Positions 8,827 through 20,841 of a stretch of 64,000 nucleotides of DNA are shown piece by piece (the first letter of the stretch is position 1; every line of letters starts with the position of its first letter). The DNA is from Phycisphaerae bacterium. Lineage in GTDB: Bacteria; Planctomycetota; Phycisphaerae; FEN-1346; JAACEH01. The notes beneath the pieces were generated by a model. The model was given only the letters and a program-made list of their open reading frames with translations, searched no databases and was not told the DNA's origin. The stretch is from NCBI GenBank assembly GCA_012729015.1, contig JAAYDY010000054.1, positions 20,876 through 84,875 of the forward strand, given 5' to 3'. A program made the translations under genes and the position numbers.

Positions 8827-9009
8827 ATGATCAAGATACGAGCCCGTGGCAATGAGACAGTGGAACAGATGATCAAGCGGTTCAAGAAGCTCTGCGAGAA
8901 GGAAGGGCTGATCCGCGACATCAAGCGCAACGCCTATTACGAGAAGCCGAGCGAGCGGCGACGTCGCAGCATGCGCAAGAGCCGCCGCACGACCGGAGCG
9001 CCTCAGTAG
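8827..9009 (+). CDS. rpsU: 30S ribosomal protein bS21
   Basis: A 60-residue basic protein that matches bS21 in length and pattern: N-terminal beta-strand IKIRARGNETVEQMIKRFKK, the helix LCEKEGLIRDIKRNAYYEKP and a tail dense in Arg and Lys. bS21 sits on the 30S platform near the anti-SD and helps start translation. It is the first gene before an ABC transporter cluster, 30 bases upstream of the ATPase gene, and could be co-transcribed with it. The SD is modest (GAGGGCCTG before ATG). Confidence 0.93.
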   Translation: MIKIRARGNETVEQMIKRFKKLCEKEGLIRDIKRNAYYEKPSERRRRSMRKSRRTTGAPQ

Positions 9010-9039
9010 TCTGATACCCCGCCGGTAGAGGAAAACGCC

Positions 9040-9909
9040 TTGGAGCCGGTTGCCGCGGCCGAGATCAAGCAGCTCGTCAAAATCTACACCGACTTCTGGG
9101 GTCGGTCGAAGGTTCACGCTCTGAACGGCCTGAACCTGACGATCCGCCAGGGAGAGATCTTCGGCCTGCTCGGGCCCAACGGTTCCGGCAAGACAACCAC
9201 CATCAAGCTGCTGCTCGGGCTCCTGCGGCCCACGGGCGGCAGCGTCAGCGTCCTCGGCTATCCAGCCGCCCACGTCAGCAAGAACGCCCTGATCGGATAC
9301 CTTCCCGAAGAGAGCTATCTGTACCGCTTCCTGACCGGGGAAGAGACGCTGGTGTTCTACGGCCGCCTCTTCGGGCTCCGGGGCGAGGCCCTGCGGCGGC
9401 GGGTCAACGAACTGCTGGACCTGGTGCGGCTGGACCGCCGCGCCAGGAAGCGAGCCCTCAAAGAGTACTCCAAGGGCATGAGCCGCCGCATCGGCCTGGC
9501 CCAGGCCCTGATCAACAATCCGAAGTTCGTCCTGCTCGACGAGCCCACCACGGGCCTCGACCCCGTGGGCACCCGCGAGATGAAGGACCTGATCCTGGCC
9601 ATGAAGGCCGAGGGCCGCACCGTCCTCATGAGCAGCCACCTGCTGGCCGACGTCGAGGACGTGTGCGACCGCATTGCGATCCTCGTCCGCGGCGACATGC
9701 GCGAGTGCGGCGACGTCAAGGAACTGCTCCTGGTGCGAGACATTGTGCAGCTGCGGGCCCGGAACGTGCGGGCGGACGTGGTTCGCCAGGTGCAGGCCTT
9801 GCTGGCCGACAGCGGCGCCCAGGACGTGGAGACCTCGCACCCGCGCATGACGCTGGAAGAGCTCTTCCTCAACGTGATCTCCCAGGACGGGCGGCCGCCG
9901 GCCCCCTGA
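9040..9909 (+). CDS. ABC transporter ATP-binding protein
   Basis: A 289-residue ABC-2 type ATPase. Walker A is GPNGSGKT (residues 45-52), the signature is YSKGMSRRIGLAQAL, Walker B is FVLLDEPTTGLDP, and the H-loop is in LMSSHLLADVEDVCDR. The C-terminal 70 residues form the usual regulatory extension of CcmA/DRA-type subunits. The start is a TTG at 9040 preceded by GAGGAAAACGCC. It energises the membrane subunit encoded 32 bases downstream; the transported substrate is unknown. Confidence 0.92.
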   Translation: MEPVAAAEIKQLVKIYTDFWGRSKVHALNGLNLTIRQGEIFGLLGPNGSGKTTTIKLLLGLLRPTGGSVSVLGYPAAHVSKNALIGYLPEESYLYRFLTGEETLVFYGRLFGLRGEALRRRVNELLDLVRLDRRARKRALKEYSKGMSRRIGLAQALINNPKFVLLDEPTTGLDPVGTREMKDLILAMKAEGRTVLMSSHLLADVEDVCDRIAILVRGDMRECGDVKELLLVRDIVQLRARNVRADVVRQVQALLADSGAQDVETSHPRMTLEELFLNVISQDGRPPAP

Positions 9910-9941
9910 CGCCGACCGCTCGCCCGCAACGGACAGACCCT

Positions 9942-11837
9942 ATGGAGAACGCCGGAACACCCCAGGTGCCGCACGCCACGGACCCCAAGGGCGTCTCCAC
10001 CGCCCCGGCCCGCAGGCCGCGATCCGCCGGCTTCGCCGTCGCCGTGGCCGCCGACCTGATCCGGTTCTCCCCGAGCCGAACCGGCGCCATCGCGTGGCTC
10101 GCCGTCCGCGAAGCCATGCGGCTGCGGTTGTGGATCGTCCTGGCCGTCGGCATGGGCGCCGTCCTCGTGGCCGACCTGACCACCGTGTACTTCGACCCCG
10201 TGTTCCAGACCGCCGCGGGCCTGATCGGCAACAGCCAGTTGGCCATCACCCTCGTCGGCATCGCCGTCGCCCTCTTCCTGTCCACCTACAGCATCCCCCG
10301 CGAACTGACCTCCAGGACCGTCTACAGCCTGGTCACCAAGCCCGTGTCCCGGCTGGAGATTGTGGCCGGCAAGATGCTTGGCCTGGCCGTCGTCCTGGGC
10401 GTCATCACGTTCGGCCTCGGGCTGGCCTGCTACGGCTACATGGCGTTTCGCGGCGACCACGTGCGCGAACTGGCCCGCCAGAGGCTGGAAGCGGTTCCGG
10501 CCTCCGAGCCCCTGCCTCCGGCGTTACAGGACATCGCCGATCACGGCCCCTTCAGGGCCGTCGTCTACCAGCAGCCGACCGAGCCGCTGACGCTGGTTCA
10601 CCTGGAGGGCTCCGGGCCGGTCGAGTGGCTGTCGGGCTATCCGACGCACCGCGCTCACTGGGGCTTCAGCGGCTTGCCGATGGACCAGCTCAATACGGGC
10701 CGCACGCGAGTCGTCATCCACCTCGACTGGCACTCGTCCGCCCAGCCGACAACCGACGCACAGCGCACGGTTCGAGTCCAGCTCTACGACCCGCATCGCA
10801 AACGGGACGACTCGTTCGCCCGGCGGCTGGTGGCGGATGCCGACGGCACCGTGCAACTGGCCATTCCGGGCGTGATTCCCGGCCGCGAGGGCTTCTACAC
10901 GGGCGACCGCCTGTGGGTGAGCCTGTGCGGCGACGGGCACGAACCGCTGGGCGTCAGGGCAGATTCCTGCGAGATCGTTCTGCCTGACGGAAGCCGCATG
11001 ACAGCCGCCAGCGGCCTGAAACTGACGACGAGTTTCTCGTCCAACAAGTACTGGATCGGCGGCGGCGGTTCGAACCGCATGGTCATCGGTCGCGCGCGAT
11101 TCGCCTCGCCCGGCAGCGACGCCTCGGCCCGGGCGACGCTTCAGATCGACGTGGCGGTGCCGACGGCCAGCGACACGCCCGCCGACGCCAGGGCCCAGGT
11201 GACCATCGTCAACGAGGAGGGGGACCGCCAGGAAGCCGCGTTCCGCCCCGAGAAAGGATCGACCGTGCTGGTTCCCCTGGAGCCGGAGCTCGTCCGTGGC
11301 GGCGATCTGACGGTGTACCTGCGGTCGGCCGACCCGCGGGTGGAGATCGGCGTCGCGGAAGAGAGCCTTCGCCTCCAGGTGGACCGCCGACCGTTCCTGC
11401 TCAATTGGGCCAAGGCCCTGACGATGATGTGGCTGAGCTTCTGCGTCATTGCGGCCATGGGGCTCTGCGTCAGCACACTGGTCGGCTGGTATGTCGCGGT
11501 GCTGCTGACGTCGGTGGCGCTGGTGCTCTGTCACATCTGGCAGAACCTGGTCCACACCGTCCTGCGGCACGGCTTCTCGGACATCGGGGTCACGCGCGGC
11601 GGCGAGTTTGACCAGACCCTGTCGCGCTGGTACTCGGGCATGCTCTGGGTGGTCGGCCACCTGTTGCCCGATTTCGACCGGCTGGACTACGGCGGCGTAG
11701 TGGCCGGCGGCGTCAACGCGCCGCTGTCGGCGTTGCTGGCTCTGCCCCACGGGGCCGTCTGGCACGCGCTGTTCTACATTGCGGCCCTGGTGGCGATCGG
11801 GTACCTGATCTTCCGCTACAGGGAGGTGGCCCGATGA
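9942..11837 (+). CDS. ABC-2 type permease with large extracytoplasmic domain
   Basis: A 631-residue membrane subunit. Helices appear in the first 180 residues (LWIVLAVGMGAVLVADLTTV, LAITLVGIAVALFLSTYSIP, LGLAVVLGVITFGLGLACYG), and YSLVTKPVSRLEIVAGKMLG is the conserved cytoplasmic region of ABC-2 permeases. A soluble region of about 320 residues follows, probably outside the membrane, and helices resume near the C-terminus (ALTMMWLSFCVIAAMGLCVS and others). Such architecture is known in exporters that carry or remodel surface components. The ATG at 9942 is selected by frame and composition; the upstream open frame overlaps the ATPase gene. Confidence 0.8.
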   Translation: MENAGTPQVPHATDPKGVSTAPARRPRSAGFAVAVAADLIRFSPSRTGAIAWLAVREAMRLRLWIVLAVGMGAVLVADLTTVYFDPVFQTAAGLIGNSQLAITLVGIAVALFLSTYSIPRELTSRTVYSLVTKPVSRLEIVAGKMLGLAVVLGVITFGLGLACYGYMAFRGDHVRELARQRLEAVPASEPLPPALQDIADHGPFRAVVYQQPTEPLTLVHLEGSGPVEWLSGYPTHRAHWGFSGLPMDQLNTGRTRVVIHLDWHSSAQPTTDAQRTVRVQLYDPHRKRDDSFARRLVADADGTVQLAIPGVIPGREGFYTGDRLWVSLCGDGHEPLGVRADSCEIVLPDGSRMTAASGLKLTTSFSSNKYWIGGGGSNRMVIGRARFASPGSDASARATLQIDVAVPTASDTPADARAQVTIVNEEGDRQEAAFRPEKGSTVLVPLEPELVRGGDLTVYLRSADPRVEIGVAEESLRLQVDRRPFLLNWAKALTMMWLSFCVIAAMGLCVSTLVGWYVAVLLTSVALVLCHIWQNLVHTVLRHGFSDIGVTRGGEFDQTLSRWYSGMLWVVGHLLPDFDRLDYGGVVAGGVNAPLSALLALPHGAVWHALFYIAALVAIGYLIFRYREVAR

Positions 11838-13012
11838 ACCATTCTCTGCGACAGGCGGCGCTGCTGATTGCGGCCGGGGCGGTGTTCGCCGCCACGTACC
11901 ACCTGGAAACGCGCGTCGTGGAGCCGCGACGGCTCCGCATGCAGGGGTACCGGGCCGCCCTGCCCCACGCACTGCTGCACGCCGCCTCGTACGACGCGGC
12001 GCGGGCAGGCGGACAGTCGCCGCGATTCCTGCCGGGCGAGCAGCGCCTCGACATCAGCGACCTGCCCAGCCGGGCCGCCGCCCTGAGCCTCGGCGGGCTG
12101 CGCGGATTCTTCGCCGTCTACCTCTGGATCGAGGCCGAGGACGAGAAGAACCTGAAGATTCACGACGACCTGCTCGACAAGTACTACCGCCTGGCGTCGC
12201 TCCAGCCGAACATCCCGTTCGTCTGGTCGCACAACAGCTGGAACCTGACGCACAACCTCTCGGTACAGTGGTCCACGGTGGAGCGTCGCTACGACTGGGT
12301 CCGCTACGGGATCGATTTCCTGGCCGAGGGCATCCGTCGCAACCCGGGCAACGTCGAGTTGCAGGAAGTGATGGGGCGCATCTACTTCTGGCGAATCGCC
12401 AACAACGGCAACGAGGCCGACCGCGAGTACTTCTGCCGCAAGGTGATCGAGGACGACGGGGCGGACGCCCTGCTGATGGCCTACCAGTGGTATGATCGAG
12501 CCCGGCGGATCCAGGACGAAACGTCGGCGTCGCATCCGATGTTCCAGCCGGTGATTCTGCACGATCAGGCGTGCCACGCCATGCACGCCTACGCCAAGGA
12601 GATGACGCGGCAGGCCATGACCCGCCTGGGCGCTGCGGCGGAGTTGAAACTGGCCGGACCACCGGCCGGCGCCGATGCGGCGGCACGACAGGAATACGAT
12701 ATTCGCATTCGCGAGGCGTTCCAGGACGGCCGACGGTTGCTCGACAGGGCCCTGGACGCCTGGCAGGCAGCCCGGGACGAGTGGGCGGCTCAGTATCGAC
12801 GTTTCCCCGACGATGGAAATGCGGTCATTTTCGGCCAGGGGGCGGCTCGGGCCGGGGGCCTGCTTGAGGCGTTTGCGGCCCACGCGACACCGGAGCAACT
12901 CGAGAGCGACCCGCATTCGTTCCAGGTTCGCGTCCGGTCGGTCTTGCAGTACGACCTGCTGGTCAAGCCCTTCATGAATCTGGAACCGCGCATTCACACC
13001 GTGGAACCCTGA
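11834..13012 (+). CDS. Membrane-anchored TPR-like protein of the ABC cluster
   Basis: A 392-residue protein with an N-terminal hydrophobic anchor (LRQAALLIAAGAVFAATYHL) and an otherwise helical body with repeat-like stretches such as KYYRLASLQPNIPFVW and GIDFLAEGIRRNPGNVELQEVMGRIYFW, suggestive of tetratricopeptide-type helices. It has no catalytic motif I recognise. Its ATG overlaps the stop codon of the permease (ATGA at 11834-11837), so the two are translationally coupled and it probably works with the ABC exporter as an extracytoplasmic scaffold. Confidence 0.65.
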   Translation: MNHSLRQAALLIAAGAVFAATYHLETRVVEPRRLRMQGYRAALPHALLHAASYDAARAGGQSPRFLPGEQRLDISDLPSRAAALSLGGLRGFFAVYLWIEAEDEKNLKIHDDLLDKYYRLASLQPNIPFVWSHNSWNLTHNLSVQWSTVERRYDWVRYGIDFLAEGIRRNPGNVELQEVMGRIYFWRIANNGNEADREYFCRKVIEDDGADALLMAYQWYDRARRIQDETSASHPMFQPVILHDQACHAMHAYAKEMTRQAMTRLGAAAELKLAGPPAGADAAARQEYDIRIREAFQDGRRLLDRALDAWQAARDEWAAQYRRFPDDGNAVIFGQGAARAGGLLEAFAAHATPEQLESDPHSFQVRVRSVLQYDLLVKPFMNLEPRIHTVEP

Positions 13013-13020
13013 TTTTTCAC

Positions 13021-13049
13021 TTGCCGTAAAGGCCCCGATCCGCTATTAG
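13021..13049 (+). promoter_or_regulatory. Promoter of hppA
   Basis: TTGCCG (13021-13026), 17-bp spacer, TATTAG (13044-13049), with about 75 bases of leader before the hppA GTG. Confidence 0.5.
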
Positions 13050-13123
13050 TTGTGGCCAATTACCGGGGTCGTACCCATCTGGGACGGACGAAACAATCTC
13101 TTCACTAGTCACGGGAGGTTACA

Positions 13124-15841
<2,718 letters not shown>

Positions 15842-15869
15842 TGCCGGCGACGAAGTGCATCCGGTACAG

Positions 15870-15899
15870 TTGACGCAACCAGCGGCGCTCGGTTATCAT
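15870..15899 (+). promoter_or_regulatory. Promoter of the rsfS-argS unit
   Basis: TTGACG (15870-15875), 18-bp spacer, TATCAT (15894-15899), followed by a short leader that contains AAAGGAG at 15920-15926. Confidence 0.55.
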
Positions 15900-15960
15900 C
15901 GGGCGCCGCTGATGCTTATAAAGGAGACGTACCATCGAGAGCAAGGAACTGGCAATTCGT

Positions 15961-16332
15961 ATGGCGCGGCTGGCCGCCGAGAACCGGTGTCGCGACGTGG
16001 TGGTTCTGGACCTGCGTGAAATCAGCCCCGTGACGGACTTCTTCGTCGTGGCCACGGGCACCAGCCGTCGGCAGATGCAGACGGTGCTGGCCAAGGTCGC
16101 CGACGCGATCAAGGCCGAGCCGGACGTGTCCACACCGTACGGCACCGAGGGGGTCGGCAGCGACCACTGGGCCCTGGTGGACATGGTGGACGTCATTGTC
16201 CACGTGTTCGCACCCGAGGCCCGCAGCTACTACGCCCTGGAGATGCTCTGGGGCGACTCGCCGCGCGTCGACTGGCAGGACGGGTGGCAGCCCCCTGCCG
16301 CCGTCAGGGCAGACCTGGAGCAGGCGCCATGA
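15961..16332 (+). CDS. rsfS: Ribosome silencing factor RsfS
   Basis: A RsfS/Iojap-family protein of about 123-132 residues that binds uL14 and blocks 30S-50S joining when nutrients are scarce. The core VVVLDLREISPVTDFFVVATGTSRRQ, GSDHWALVDMVDVIVHVFAP and YYALEMLWGD are all family signatures. The first in-frame ATG is at 15961, but homologous sequence (ESKELAIR) continues nine codons upstream to an ATC at 15934 that sits seven bases after AAAGGAG, so translation may begin at a rare AUC codon. The stop overlaps the argS start (ATGA). Confidence 0.9.
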   Translation: MARLAAENRCRDVVVLDLREISPVTDFFVVATGTSRRQMQTVLAKVADAIKAEPDVSTPYGTEGVGSDHWALVDMVDVIVHVFAPEARSYYALEMLWGDSPRVDWQDGWQPPAAVRADLEQAP

Positions 16333-18044
16333 ACCTTCAGCAGGAACTCACCCAACGCCTCGCGCGAGCCATCGCCGCCGCGTTTCCCGACGCCTCCGAC
16401 GCCGAGCCCATGGTGACCGCTGCGCAGAATCCGCAATTCGGCGATTACCAGGCCAACTGCGCCATGGGCCTGAGCAAACGCCTGAAGAGCAACCCTCGCG
16501 CGATCGCCCAGAGCATCGTCGCCGCCCTGGACGCCGGCGACCTGATCGACGAGCCGACGATTGCCGGCCCCGGCTTCATCAACATGCGTCTGCGGCCGGA
16601 GTTTTTGGAGCGGCAGGCGGCTGCCGTCGGCGCCGACGAGCGGTTGGGGCTGCCCGTGGCCGAGACGCCGCGCACCGTCGTCGTGGACTTCAGTTCGCCG
16701 AACACCTGCAAGCCCATGCACATCGGCCACGTGCGGAGCATGGTCATCGGCGACGCCATCTGCCGGCTGTTGCGGCTGCTGGGCCATCGCGTCGTGGCCG
16801 ACAACCACCTCGGCGACTGGGGCACGCAGTTCGGCCTGCTGATCGTGGGCTTCCGGATGTTCGGCCACGAGGTGCCCGAGCGGGACGATCCCCTGCTGCG
16901 GCTCGTGGAGATCTACAAGCGGGCTCACGCCGCCGCCGAGGCCGACGAAACCGTCCGCGACCAGGCCCGGGCCGAGCTCGCCAGACTCCACGCCGGCGAC
17001 CAGGAGAACTACCGTCAGTGGCAGCAATACTGCCGCTGGAGCATGGAGCACTTCAACCAGATTTACCGCCGCATGGACGTGCATTTCGACGAGACTCTCG
17101 GCGAGAGCTTCTACAACGACCTGCTGCCTGGCGTCGTGGACGAGTTAGCTGCCGCCGGCCTGGCCCGGCCGAGCGAGGGCGCGATGTGCGTCTTCTGGGA
17201 CGATGACAGCCTGCCCCCGCTGCTGGTGCGCAAGAAGGACGGCGCGTTCCTCTACGCCACGACCGACCTGGCGACGTTGAAGTACCGCCGCGACCGCTGG
17301 CATCCCGACGAGATCGTGTACCTGACCGATGCGAGGCAGCAACTGCATTTCCGCCAGATCTTCAGCGTGGCCGAGCGGTGGGGCGTGGCCGAAGGCATGC
17401 GGCTGCGGCACGTCTGGTTCGGCACGATCCTGGGACCGGACGGCACCCCGCTGAAGACGCGTAGCGGCGACCTCGTGGAATTGGCCGACGTACTGGACGA
17501 GGCGGAGCGGCGAGCCGTGGAAGTCGTCCGTGAGAAGACTCCCGACCTGGACGACGCCGAGGCCGGCGAGATCGCCCGGGCCGTCGGCCTTGGCGCCATC
17601 AAGTACGCCGACCTGTCGCAGAACCGTCAGAGCGATTTCGTCTTCGACTGGGACAAGATGCTCTCGATGCAGGGCAACACGGCGCCGTACCTCCAGTACG
17701 CCTACGCCCGTATCCGAAGCATCTTCCGCAAAGGCGCCGAGTCGGGCTGCCGCCCGGGCGAGACGGGCGTGTCGGTGGCCGAGCCGGCCGAACGCGCCCT
17801 GGCGCTGAAGCTGCTCCAGTGGCCCGAGGCCGTCGCAGCAGCCGGCGACGACTATCGCATGAACCTCATCTGCAATTACCTCTACGAACTGAGCTCCGTC
17901 TTCACGAGCTTCTACGAGTCGTGCCCGGTGCTCAAGAGCGAGCCCGCGCAGCGCGACAGTCGCCTGCAACTGTGCGACCTGACGTCGCGCGTGCTGAAGA
18001 CCGGCCTGGACGTCCTGGGCATCCAGGTGCTGGAACGCATGTGA
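16329..18044 (+). CDS. argS: Arginyl-tRNA synthetase
   Basis: A 571-residue class I arginyl-tRNA synthetase that charges tRNA-Arg. The N-terminal Add-1 domain contains AQNPQFGDYQANCAM, the HIGH motif appears as SPNTCKPMHIGHVRS, and the KMSKS region is reduced to GTPLKTRSG, as is usual in ArgRS. The C-terminal anticodon-binding helical domain ends in LKTGLDVLGIQVLERM. Its ATG at 16329 overlaps the rsfS stop, with GGAGCAGGCGCC upstream, so the pair is translationally coupled; queE follows 29 bases later. Confidence 0.96.
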   Translation: MNLQQELTQRLARAIAAAFPDASDAEPMVTAAQNPQFGDYQANCAMGLSKRLKSNPRAIAQSIVAALDAGDLIDEPTIAGPGFINMRLRPEFLERQAAAVGADERLGLPVAETPRTVVVDFSSPNTCKPMHIGHVRSMVIGDAICRLLRLLGHRVVADNHLGDWGTQFGLLIVGFRMFGHEVPERDDPLLRLVEIYKRAHAAAEADETVRDQARAELARLHAGDQENYRQWQQYCRWSMEHFNQIYRRMDVHFDETLGESFYNDLLPGVVDELAAAGLARPSEGAMCVFWDDDSLPPLLVRKKDGAFLYATTDLATLKYRRDRWHPDEIVYLTDARQQLHFRQIFSVAERWGVAEGMRLRHVWFGTILGPDGTPLKTRSGDLVELADVLDEAERRAVEVVREKTPDLDDAEAGEIARAVGLGAIKYADLSQNRQSDFVFDWDKMLSMQGNTAPYLQYAYARIRSIFRKGAESGCRPGETGVSVAEPAERALALKLLQWPEAVAAAGDDYRMNLICNYLYELSSVFTSFYESCPVLKSEPAQRDSRLQLCDLTSRVLKTGLDVLGIQVLERM

Positions 18045-18073
18045 AGGAGGCCGCGACCTCGCCCGGCCGCCGA

Positions 18074-18718
18074 ATGCCGATGAACCTGCGCGTCTGTGAG
18101 ATCTTCCGCAGCATCCAGGGCGAATCGACCCGTGCCGGGCAACCGTGCTCGTTCGTTCGCCTGGCGGGGTGCGACGCCGGCTGCACCTACTGCGACACGC
18201 CGCAGGCCCAGGATCCCGCCGCCGGACGCGACATGACTGTGGCGTCGGTGGCCGCCGCAGTGACCGACCTCGGCGAATCCCTGGTCGAGATCACCGGCGG
18301 CGAGCCCCTGCTCCAGCGCGATGGCGTCGCGGCGCTGGCGGCCCGACTGCTGGACGCCGGCTGCACCGTGATGCTCGAAACCAACGGATGCCACGACGTG
18401 TCGCCGCTCGATCCACGCATCGAAATCGTCATGGACGTGAAGACTCCCGGCAGTGGCGTCGCCAAACGGCTGTGTCGGGCCAATCTCGACGTGCTGGACG
18501 GCAATGACGAGGTGAAGTTCGTCCTGACCGGCCGCGAGGACTACCTGTGGGCCCGCGAATTCGTCGCCCGGACACCGCAACTGTCCCGCGTGCGGGCGAT
18601 TCATTTCAGTCCGGTGTGGGAAACGTTGCCGGCAGCCGCACTGGCCGCGTGGCTCCGCGCCGACGGCGGGGCGGCCCGCCTGGCCGTCCAGTTGCACAAG
18701 CTGCTCGGGGTGCAGTAG
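18074..18718 (+). CDS. queE: 7-carboxy-7-deazaguanine synthase
   Basis: A 214-residue compact radical SAM enzyme that converts 6-carboxytetrahydropterin to 7-carboxy-7-deazaguanine in queuosine synthesis. The family opening EIFRSIQGESTRAGQPCSFVRLAGC leads straight into the cluster motif CDAGCTYCDT, followed by ITGGEPLLQ and LETNGC. No queC, queD or queF is in the window. The ATG at 18074 or 18080 could be the start; AAGGAGG lies about 20 bases upstream, just after the argS stop, so a non-ideal spacing must be accepted. Confidence 0.92.
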   Translation: MPMNLRVCEIFRSIQGESTRAGQPCSFVRLAGCDAGCTYCDTPQAQDPAAGRDMTVASVAAAVTDLGESLVEITGGEPLLQRDGVAALAARLLDAGCTVMLETNGCHDVSPLDPRIEIVMDVKTPGSGVAKRLCRANLDVLDGNDEVKFVLTGREDYLWAREFVARTPQLSRVRAIHFSPVWETLPAAALAAWLRADGGAARLAVQLHKLLGVQ

Positions 18719-18807
18719 GGCCGCCACAACGATACGGCTGGACCCGTGACGGGGGATTCACTATCATGACGCAGTAGCGGCGGTGCGGGCCCGGGAGGAA
18801 ACGATCC

Positions 18808-19221
18808 ATGGAGATTCCCGTTGAGCTGGTGCGGATACTGATCAACGAGGGTGGCGAAACACAGGTCATCGTGGTCCGGGAAGTGGACGGCGACCGCGAA
18901 CTGCCGATCAGCATCGGTTTCTTCGAGGCGGCCGCGATCGACCGGCGTCTGAAGGAGATACCCATTCCGCGCCCGATGACCCACGAACTGATTGAGAACG
19001 TGATCGAGGCCCTGGGCGGCCGCCTGGCGCGCATCGTCATCTGCGACCTGGTGGATCACACGTTCATCGGCAAACTCGTCATCGAGCGCAATGGCATGGA
19101 GGTGGACGTTGACTGCCGCCCGAGCGACGCTATTGCCCTGGCCGTCGGCCGCCGCGTGCCCATCCACTGCGAAGACCATGTGCTGCGCGCCGGCAACCCG
19201 CGGCCGCACGAGTCCGACTGA
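18808..19221 (+). CDS. Bifunctional nuclease (BFN) domain protein
   Basis: A 137-residue protein of the DUF151/BFN family. The sequence ISIGFFEAAAIDRRLKEIPIPRPMTHEL and the C-terminal CRPSDAIALAVGRRVPIHC are the family's conserved blocks. Members have been reported to have RNase and DNase activity, but the physiological role in bacteria is unclear. The ATG follows GGGAGGAAACGATCC. It is followed on the same strand by a radical SAM gene that has its own promoter. Confidence 0.88.
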   Translation: MEIPVELVRILINEGGETQVIVVREVDGDRELPISIGFFEAAAIDRRLKEIPIPRPMTHELIENVIEALGGRLARIVICDLVDHTFIGKLVIERNGMEVDVDCRPSDAIALAVGRRVPIHCEDHVLRAGNPRPHESD

Positions 19222-19250
19222 GCCCCTGCCTTTTGCGCTCCGGGCGGCCG

Positions 19251-19279
19251 TTGCGACGCCGCCTCCGGGCCGCTATAAT
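19251..19279 (+). promoter_or_regulatory. Promoter of the B12-type radical SAM gene
   Basis: TTGCGA (19251-19256), 17-bp spacer and a perfect TATAAT (19274-19279), 50 bases upstream of the start. Confidence 0.6.
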
Positions 19280-19329
19280 GCCCCCGGCCGGAAGCTCCCG
19301 GTGGCCGCAACGGCATTAAGGAACCACGG

Positions 19330-20817
19330 ATGACCTGGAAACGCGTACTGTGCCTCTATCCCTATGCGCCGGACAAGAAGAGCGAGCAGATGTACGGCGG
19401 CATGGCGATCATCAACCCGATCGGGCTCGAAGTGGTGGCCACGGCCGCCGCGCGCCACGCCGAGGTGATGGTGGTGGACCTGCGGCTGGAGACCGAGCCG
19501 CTGGATCGCCTGATTGCCGACTTCCGGCCCGACCTGATCGCCGTCAGCATCAACTGGGGCCGCGATGAGTACATCGACGCCGTCGTCCGCGCCCTGCCGG
19601 CCGATACCACCCTGCTCGTCGGCGGCCTGCACCCGACGCGCTATCCGGACGAGTACCTGGACGCCTACCCGCAGATGGACATGCTCTCGTTCGGCTACGG
19701 CGAGAAGACCATGGCCGAGTTGCTCGTCGCGGGTTCGCCCGAGAACGTGCCCGGCCTGTGGTACCGACAGCGGCCCAAGGCCTTTCCGCCGCAGGCCCGC
19801 GCCGTGATGCCCGAGGCGACCGGCGCCGAGCTGGTCCGTAACGAGTGCCGCTACGACGTGGACGTGTCGAGCTTCCACGTCAACCGGTCGCTGCGCCGCT
19901 ACAAGTACCCCTGGATGAACCTCAAGGGCGACAACATCGCCACGAGCATCGGGTGCCCGATGGTCTGCGCGTTCTGCGGATGGCGGACGAACATCTACGG
20001 CGAGCCGCAGAAATGGATCCCCCGCCCCGCCGAGGACGTGGTGGACGAGATCGCCGAGACCGACGCCGACGTCGTTCACATCGTGGATGCCAACTTCGCC
20101 CACGACCCCGAGCGCGTCGAGCGCATCTGCGACCTGCTGATCGAACGCGACATCCGACGGCTGTTCGCCTGCGAGATCCGCGTCAACGCCCTGTCCCACA
20201 GCCCCGAACTGGTCCGCAAGATGGAGCAGGCCGGCTTCTTCATGTTCATGGTCGGCGTGGAGTCCACCAGCGACGAGTACCTGAAGCAGATGAAGAAGGG
20301 CTACACGGTGAAGATGTGCCGCGCGGCCTTCGAAAACCTGCGCCGGACGCACATTCTGACGCTGGGCAACTTCATCATCGGCATGCCGGGCCAGAGCCGC
20401 GAAGACATGCTCTACGTGGCCCGATACGCCCGCGAGCTGGGCCTGGACTTCATCAGCCCGAACAAGCTCTATGCGTACCCGAACTCGGCGTTTCACGAGT
20501 GGGTGATGCAGCACCCGGGGTACCACATCGAGGGCCGCCGGCATTACGTCGTCAGCGACACGATGGACCTCAAGAAGATGAAGCGGATTCAGCGGAAGAT
20601 TTACTTCCGCTTCTTCACGCCGTCGCACATCTGGCGGTTCTACCGCAAGGCGCTGTCGCACCCCATGGTCGTCAAGATGGGCCGCACGCGCATCAAGCGG
20701 GCCATGCTCCGGACGCTGTGGAACCACCTGTCAGACACCCGGTTCCGCAGGCGACTCATCAAGAAGCTGTTCGGCCGGTTCGACTCGAAGCGCCGCGGCC
20801 GCGCGGCTTCCCTCTGA
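19330..20817 (+). CDS. B12-binding-domain radical SAM protein
   Basis: A 495-residue protein. Residues 1-140 resemble the cobalamin-binding Rossmann domain of BchE/methyltransferase-type radical SAM enzymes (FRPDLIAVSINWG, LLVGGLHPTRYPDEYL), although the classical DxHxxG is not obvious. The 4Fe-4S motif is CPMVCAFC at about residue 218, followed by the usual radical SAM core (VDANFAHDPERVERICDLL, GVESTSDEYLKQMKKGY, GNFIIGMPGQSREDM). The C-terminal 90 residues are strongly basic. Related enzymes methylate or cyclise lipids, porphyrins or antibiotics; the substrate is not evident. aroDE begins 24 bases downstream. Confidence 0.82.
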   Translation: MTWKRVLCLYPYAPDKKSEQMYGGMAIINPIGLEVVATAAARHAEVMVVDLRLETEPLDRLIADFRPDLIAVSINWGRDEYIDAVVRALPADTTLLVGGLHPTRYPDEYLDAYPQMDMLSFGYGEKTMAELLVAGSPENVPGLWYRQRPKAFPPQARAVMPEATGAELVRNECRYDVDVSSFHVNRSLRRYKYPWMNLKGDNIATSIGCPMVCAFCGWRTNIYGEPQKWIPRPAEDVVDEIAETDADVVHIVDANFAHDPERVERICDLLIERDIRRLFACEIRVNALSHSPELVRKMEQAGFFMFMVGVESTSDEYLKQMKKGYTVKMCRAAFENLRRTHILTLGNFIIGMPGQSREDMLYVARYARELGLDFISPNKLYAYPNSAFHEWVMQHPGYHIEGRRHYVVSDTMDLKKMKRIQRKIYFRFFTPSHIWRFYRKALSHPMVVKMGRTRIKRAMLRTLWNHLSDTRFRRRLIKKLFGRFDSKRRGRAASL

Positions 20818-20841
20818 CCTCCGATCTCCTCAGGAGCAGCC

